Assembly (NCBI GenBank): GCA_963703145.1
Contig: OY969793.1
Span: 248,001-312,000, forward strand
Direction: 5' to 3'
Length of the DNA stretch: 64,000 bases
From: Bog-756 sp963703145
GTDB lineage: Bacteria > Actinomycetota > Acidimicrobiia > Acidimicrobiales > RAAP-2
In this document: positions 61,700 through 64,000 of the stretch, in pieces
Layout: each line of letters opens with the position of its first letter
Numbering within the stretch: position 1 is the first letter of the stretch
Position numbers and translations under genes: made by a program
The notes under the pieces: model-generated
The model's input: only the letters and a program-made list of their open reading frames with translations
Told to the model about the DNA's origin: nothing
Database searches by the model: none

Positions 61700-62005
61700 T
61701 CAGCGCAGGGCGCGCACGAGCGATGCGGCCAGCTTGGGGTCGAGGACGGTGACCTCCCTGGTCCCGGTGAGGAGGCTGATCTCGCCGGTGGCGAGGTCGC
61801 GCACGTGGGCGATCAGGGGCTCAGTGGCCACGGCGGACGACTCGGCCTCGGTCAGGGCCGACTCGGTGGCTCCGGCGTCTGCCGGCCCCTGGCTCTCGAC
61901 GGCATCGGTCACGGCGGGCAGGCCCGGCAGTGCGGTGATGGCGCCGGCTGCGACGATGGCCGCCGATCCGCTCTTCAGGAACACACGTCGACTGAGTCCG
62001 CTCAT
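61700..62005 (-). CDS. Small Tat-signal protein of the DUF4331 cluster
   Basis: 101 residues, AGGAGG before the ATG. SRRVFLKSGSAAIVAAGAI is a twin-arginine signal followed by a hydrophobic core. The rest is a short domain ending with DLATGEISLLTGTREVTVL. It is the first gene of a three-gene minus-strand run with DUF4331. It may be the exported partner of the DUF4331 protein; no family recognised. Confidence 0.75.
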   Translation of the reverse strand: MSGLSRRVFLKSGSAAIVAAGAITALPGLPAVTDAVESQGPADAGATESALTEAESSAVATEPLIAHVRDLATGEISLLTGTREVTVLDPKLAASLVRALR

Positions 62006-62133
62006 GTTGACCTCCTGGGCAGGTGAGGCACACTCCGAATTGCTCTACGGAGCCGCAGGAGATCCGGATGAGGCCAACCCGAAGAAACCCAAATTTGGGT
62101 AGGGAGACGACCACCGCCGAAGCGGTGGTGAGG

Positions 62134-63274
62134 TCAGTGGGGGAGCGAGGCGTAGACGGCGTCGATGAGGGCCCGATTGCGACTGCTCTGCCACCGGGGG
62201 ATCACGTGGTTCATGGCGTAGCCGAAGGCCACCCCGGTGTCGGGGTCGGCGAAGCCCACCGCACCACCGGTGCCGAAGTGGCCGAAGCTGTTCGGGCTTG
62301 GCCCGAACGGTCGACGGGGGGAGGTGGGCTTGAACCCGAGGCCGAAGGCGGTGTCCTCGCCCAACACCGGGCACCAACCCGCCGACTGGACACGGGTCGC
62401 CTCATCGAGGAGCCGAGGAGACAGCAGCCGACCGGGTTCGAGCAGCGCGTCTGTACAACCGGGCGATGCCGGTCGCTGAGCCGTGCCCGTTGGTCGATGG
62501 CACCTGGGCGCTTCGCCACGCCGCAGAGTTGACGATGCCGATCGACGAGTAGCCGGGCGGGTTGAAGTAGCCGAGCGCCACCATGGACTGCTCCTCGGAC
62601 ATCGAGCCAGCATCCGTGGCGGGTAGGGGACCCGACGTGACGAAGGTCACGTCGGCACACCGGTGCTGCTCGGCGACCGGCACCCCGAAATACAGGTCGG
62701 CGCCGACGGATTCGACGAGACTGCGCCAGCGGGGACCAGGCAACTCGCCCGACACCCGGTGGGCGATCTCCCCGAGCAGATGGCCGTAGGTATTGGTGTG
62801 GTAGGCGTGGCGTGTTCCCGGTTCCCACCAGGCCGAGGTGGCCGCCACCGCCGCGCACATGCGATCCCAGTCGGCGAGGTCGTCGTCGACCATGGGCTCT
62901 CGGATGGCCGGCACGCCGGCGCGGTGGCACAGGGCGTGTCGCACCGTGGCCGACGCCTTGCCCCCGACGGCGAACTCCGGCCAGACCCTCGCGATCGGGT
63001 CGTCGAGACCGAGGGCTCCTTCGTCCACCAGTTGCAGCACGAGTAGGGCCACGAAGGGCTTCCCCACCGAATAGAAGTCGACCAGGGTGTCCGCGTCCCA
63101 TGCCCGGGCCGGGGAGTGGCTGGCCCACCCTCCGACGAGCTCCACCACCGGTTGCCCGTCGACCAGCAGGGTCACCGCCGCGCCGACCTCGCCTCGCTCC
63201 TCGAAGTTCGCCACGAATGCCTGGTAGACGGCGGCGAACCGCTCATCGCAGTGGCCACCGACGGGGAGATCCAC
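62134..63274 (-). pseudogene. Serine hydrolase (beta-lactamase/transpeptidase-like, class C fold), frameshifted
   Basis: From the GTG at 63274 the frame has the SxxK motif in DFYSVGKPFVALL, HAYHTNTYGHLL in the YxN position, and GYFNPPGYSSIGIVN, then breaks near 62447 in GSATGIARLYR. Removing one base continues LLEPGRLLSPRLLDEATRVQ and the HxG-like FGHFGTGGAVGFADPDTG to a stop at 62134. One extra base therefore splits an otherwise complete esterase/beta-lactamase-like enzyme of about 380 residues. It may hydrolyse esters or amides; a real lesion or a sequencing error are both possible. Confidence 0.85.
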
Positions 63275-63329
63275 GGTCGTCAGTCTCCCATGGGTCGCAC
63301 CGCCGCTGGTCGGGGGATGACCTACCGGC

Positions 63330-64000
63330 TCACCACCCCGTGGCGGCGATGACCGGTGCATTCAGGCGGACGCCACCCATCCCGCCGCCGTAGGGGGCGT
63401 CGCCGTAGGTGTAGACGGCACCGGCTGCCGTCGATACCCAGTACCCGCCGCCATCGGCCGTCGCCATGATGGCGGCGGCCGGATCGGACCCGTTCACCGA
63501 TCGCACGGGTCCGCCGAGGTCGGCCGCATCGCCGAAGCCGGTGACCTTGCCGTCAGCGAAGAGGATCCAGTACCCGCCACCGTCGGGGGTGCGCACTGCT
63601 GAGGTCACCACCGATCCCTGGCTCCCAGGACCACCGAGGTTGGCGGCGTCACCGAAGGGGTAGACGTTGCCCGAGTTGGTCACCACCCAGTAGCCGGACC
63701 CGGTGGCATCGGGCATCACTGCCACCGCCGCACCGACGCACCCGCCGATGCCCGGGCACGACCCGGCGTAGCGGGCGTCCCCGAAGGCGAACACCCCACC
63801 ATCGGCGGCGACCATGAAGTAGCCCTTGCCGTCGGCGGAGGGGACCATGCCCACCACCGGTGCATTGAGTGTGGGGCGGGACCCCGGTGACCCGGCGGGG
63901 GCGAAGCCCAGCCCGGGGATCGAACCGTAGAAGCCGGCGTTCCCGAAGGCGAACACGCCACCATCGGATGCGTCGAGCCAGTATCCGCCGTGCGTGGAGG
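63330..64000 (-). CDS. Secreted-type repeat protein, N-terminus beyond the window
   Basis: The frame is open to the right edge. Five repeats related to those of the 47478 protein are visible: GGYWLDASDGGVFAFG, KGYFMVAADGGVFAFGDA, SGYWVVTNSGNVYPFGDAAN, GYWILFADGKVTGFGDAA, GGYWVSTAAGAVYTYGDAP. Each repeat is about 40-45 residues with an FGDA turn. It probably forms a propeller-like surface domain. The last repeat ends with VIAATGW* at 63330. Confidence 0.85.
   Translation of the reverse strand, partial: STHGGYWLDASDGGVFAFGNAGFYGSIPGLGFAPAGSPGSRPTLNAPVVGMVPSADGKGYFMVAADGGVFAFGDARYAGSCPGIGGCVGAAVAVMPDATGSGYWVVTNSGNVYPFGDAANLGGPGSQGSVVTSAVRTPDGGGYWILFADGKVTGFGDAADLGGPVRSVNGSDPAAAIMATADGGGYWVSTAAGAVYTYGDAPYGGGMGGVRLNAPVIAATGW

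Noticed and set aside
1..64000. CRISPR array
   Set aside because: No direct repeats with regular unique spacers were seen; the GGTGCC tract and CCCAACA repeats do not have that form.

Overview
The window reads as chromosome of a high-GC actinobacterium, most likely class Acidimicrobiia. The lineage is inferred from two secreted proteins built of the 'YWLVASDGGIFSFG...FxGS...LNxPIVGM' repeat common in that class, a DUF4331/Tat-leader cluster, an NDMA-dependent-type alcohol dehydrogenase, and many acyl-CoA synthetase, SDR and P450 genes. No rRNA, intact tRNA, CRISPR array, integrase or phage structural gene was seen.

Region A (1-16.1 kb) is a lipid/steroid-like or terpenoid-like catabolic block of visibly lower GC than the right half: phosphotransferase, two acyl-CoA synthetases, several SDRs, a DUF427-TesB fusion thioesterase, a P450, secreted and cytoplasmic hydrolases, an SMP-30 protein and a GDSL hydrolase. 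Two identical 17-bp operator-like sites (5783-5799 and 10980-10996) sit in its two divergent promoter regions and suggest one regulator, probably TetR type. Region B (16.1-19.6 kb) is mobile-DNA debris. Two identical 45-bp copies of the 3' end of a tRNA-Glu gene (16241-16285 and 19413-19457), a decayed third copy, a duplicated ~190-bp junction module and CCCAACA repeats bracket a 3.1-kb segment. That segment carries a VapBC45-like pair, an RHH-Doc pair and a SpoU methylase, with a broken higA tail just outside. The simplest reading is tandem integration at a tRNA-Glu gene left of the window, which would make region A part of an island.

Region C (19.7-24.5 kb) has a tautomerase divergent from a 983-residue SARP-type ATPase regulator with three phased TTGCAA repeats in front of it, and a nucleotidyltransferase. 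Region D (24.5-31.6 kb) is a second catabolic cluster: TetR, amidohydrolase, zinc alcohol dehydrogenase, P450, SDR remnant, TetR, P450. Region E (31.5-46.5 kb) mixes housekeeping and hypothetical genes: RNase D, AraC and VOC proteins, an FrsA-like hydrolase, a helix-hairpin-helix membrane protein, two GGDEF proteins, an aldolase and an aldo/keto reductase. Region F (46.5-64 kb) has enoyl-CoA hydratase, the repeat-rich secreted protein, PlsC-type acyltransferase, amidase, nitrobindin-like protein, a STAS/GAF-ANTAR/GAF-ANTAR signalling set, DHFR, an FAD monooxygenase, a TetR-tautomerase divergent pair, the DUF4331 cluster, a serine hydrolase and a second repeat protein running off the edge.

Five conserved genes are each broken by one single-base frameshift (near 9110, 23966, 33235, 40018 and 62447), so either the sequence has indel errors or several genes are decaying. 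Functions are assigned by family motifs read by eye; no database search was possible.
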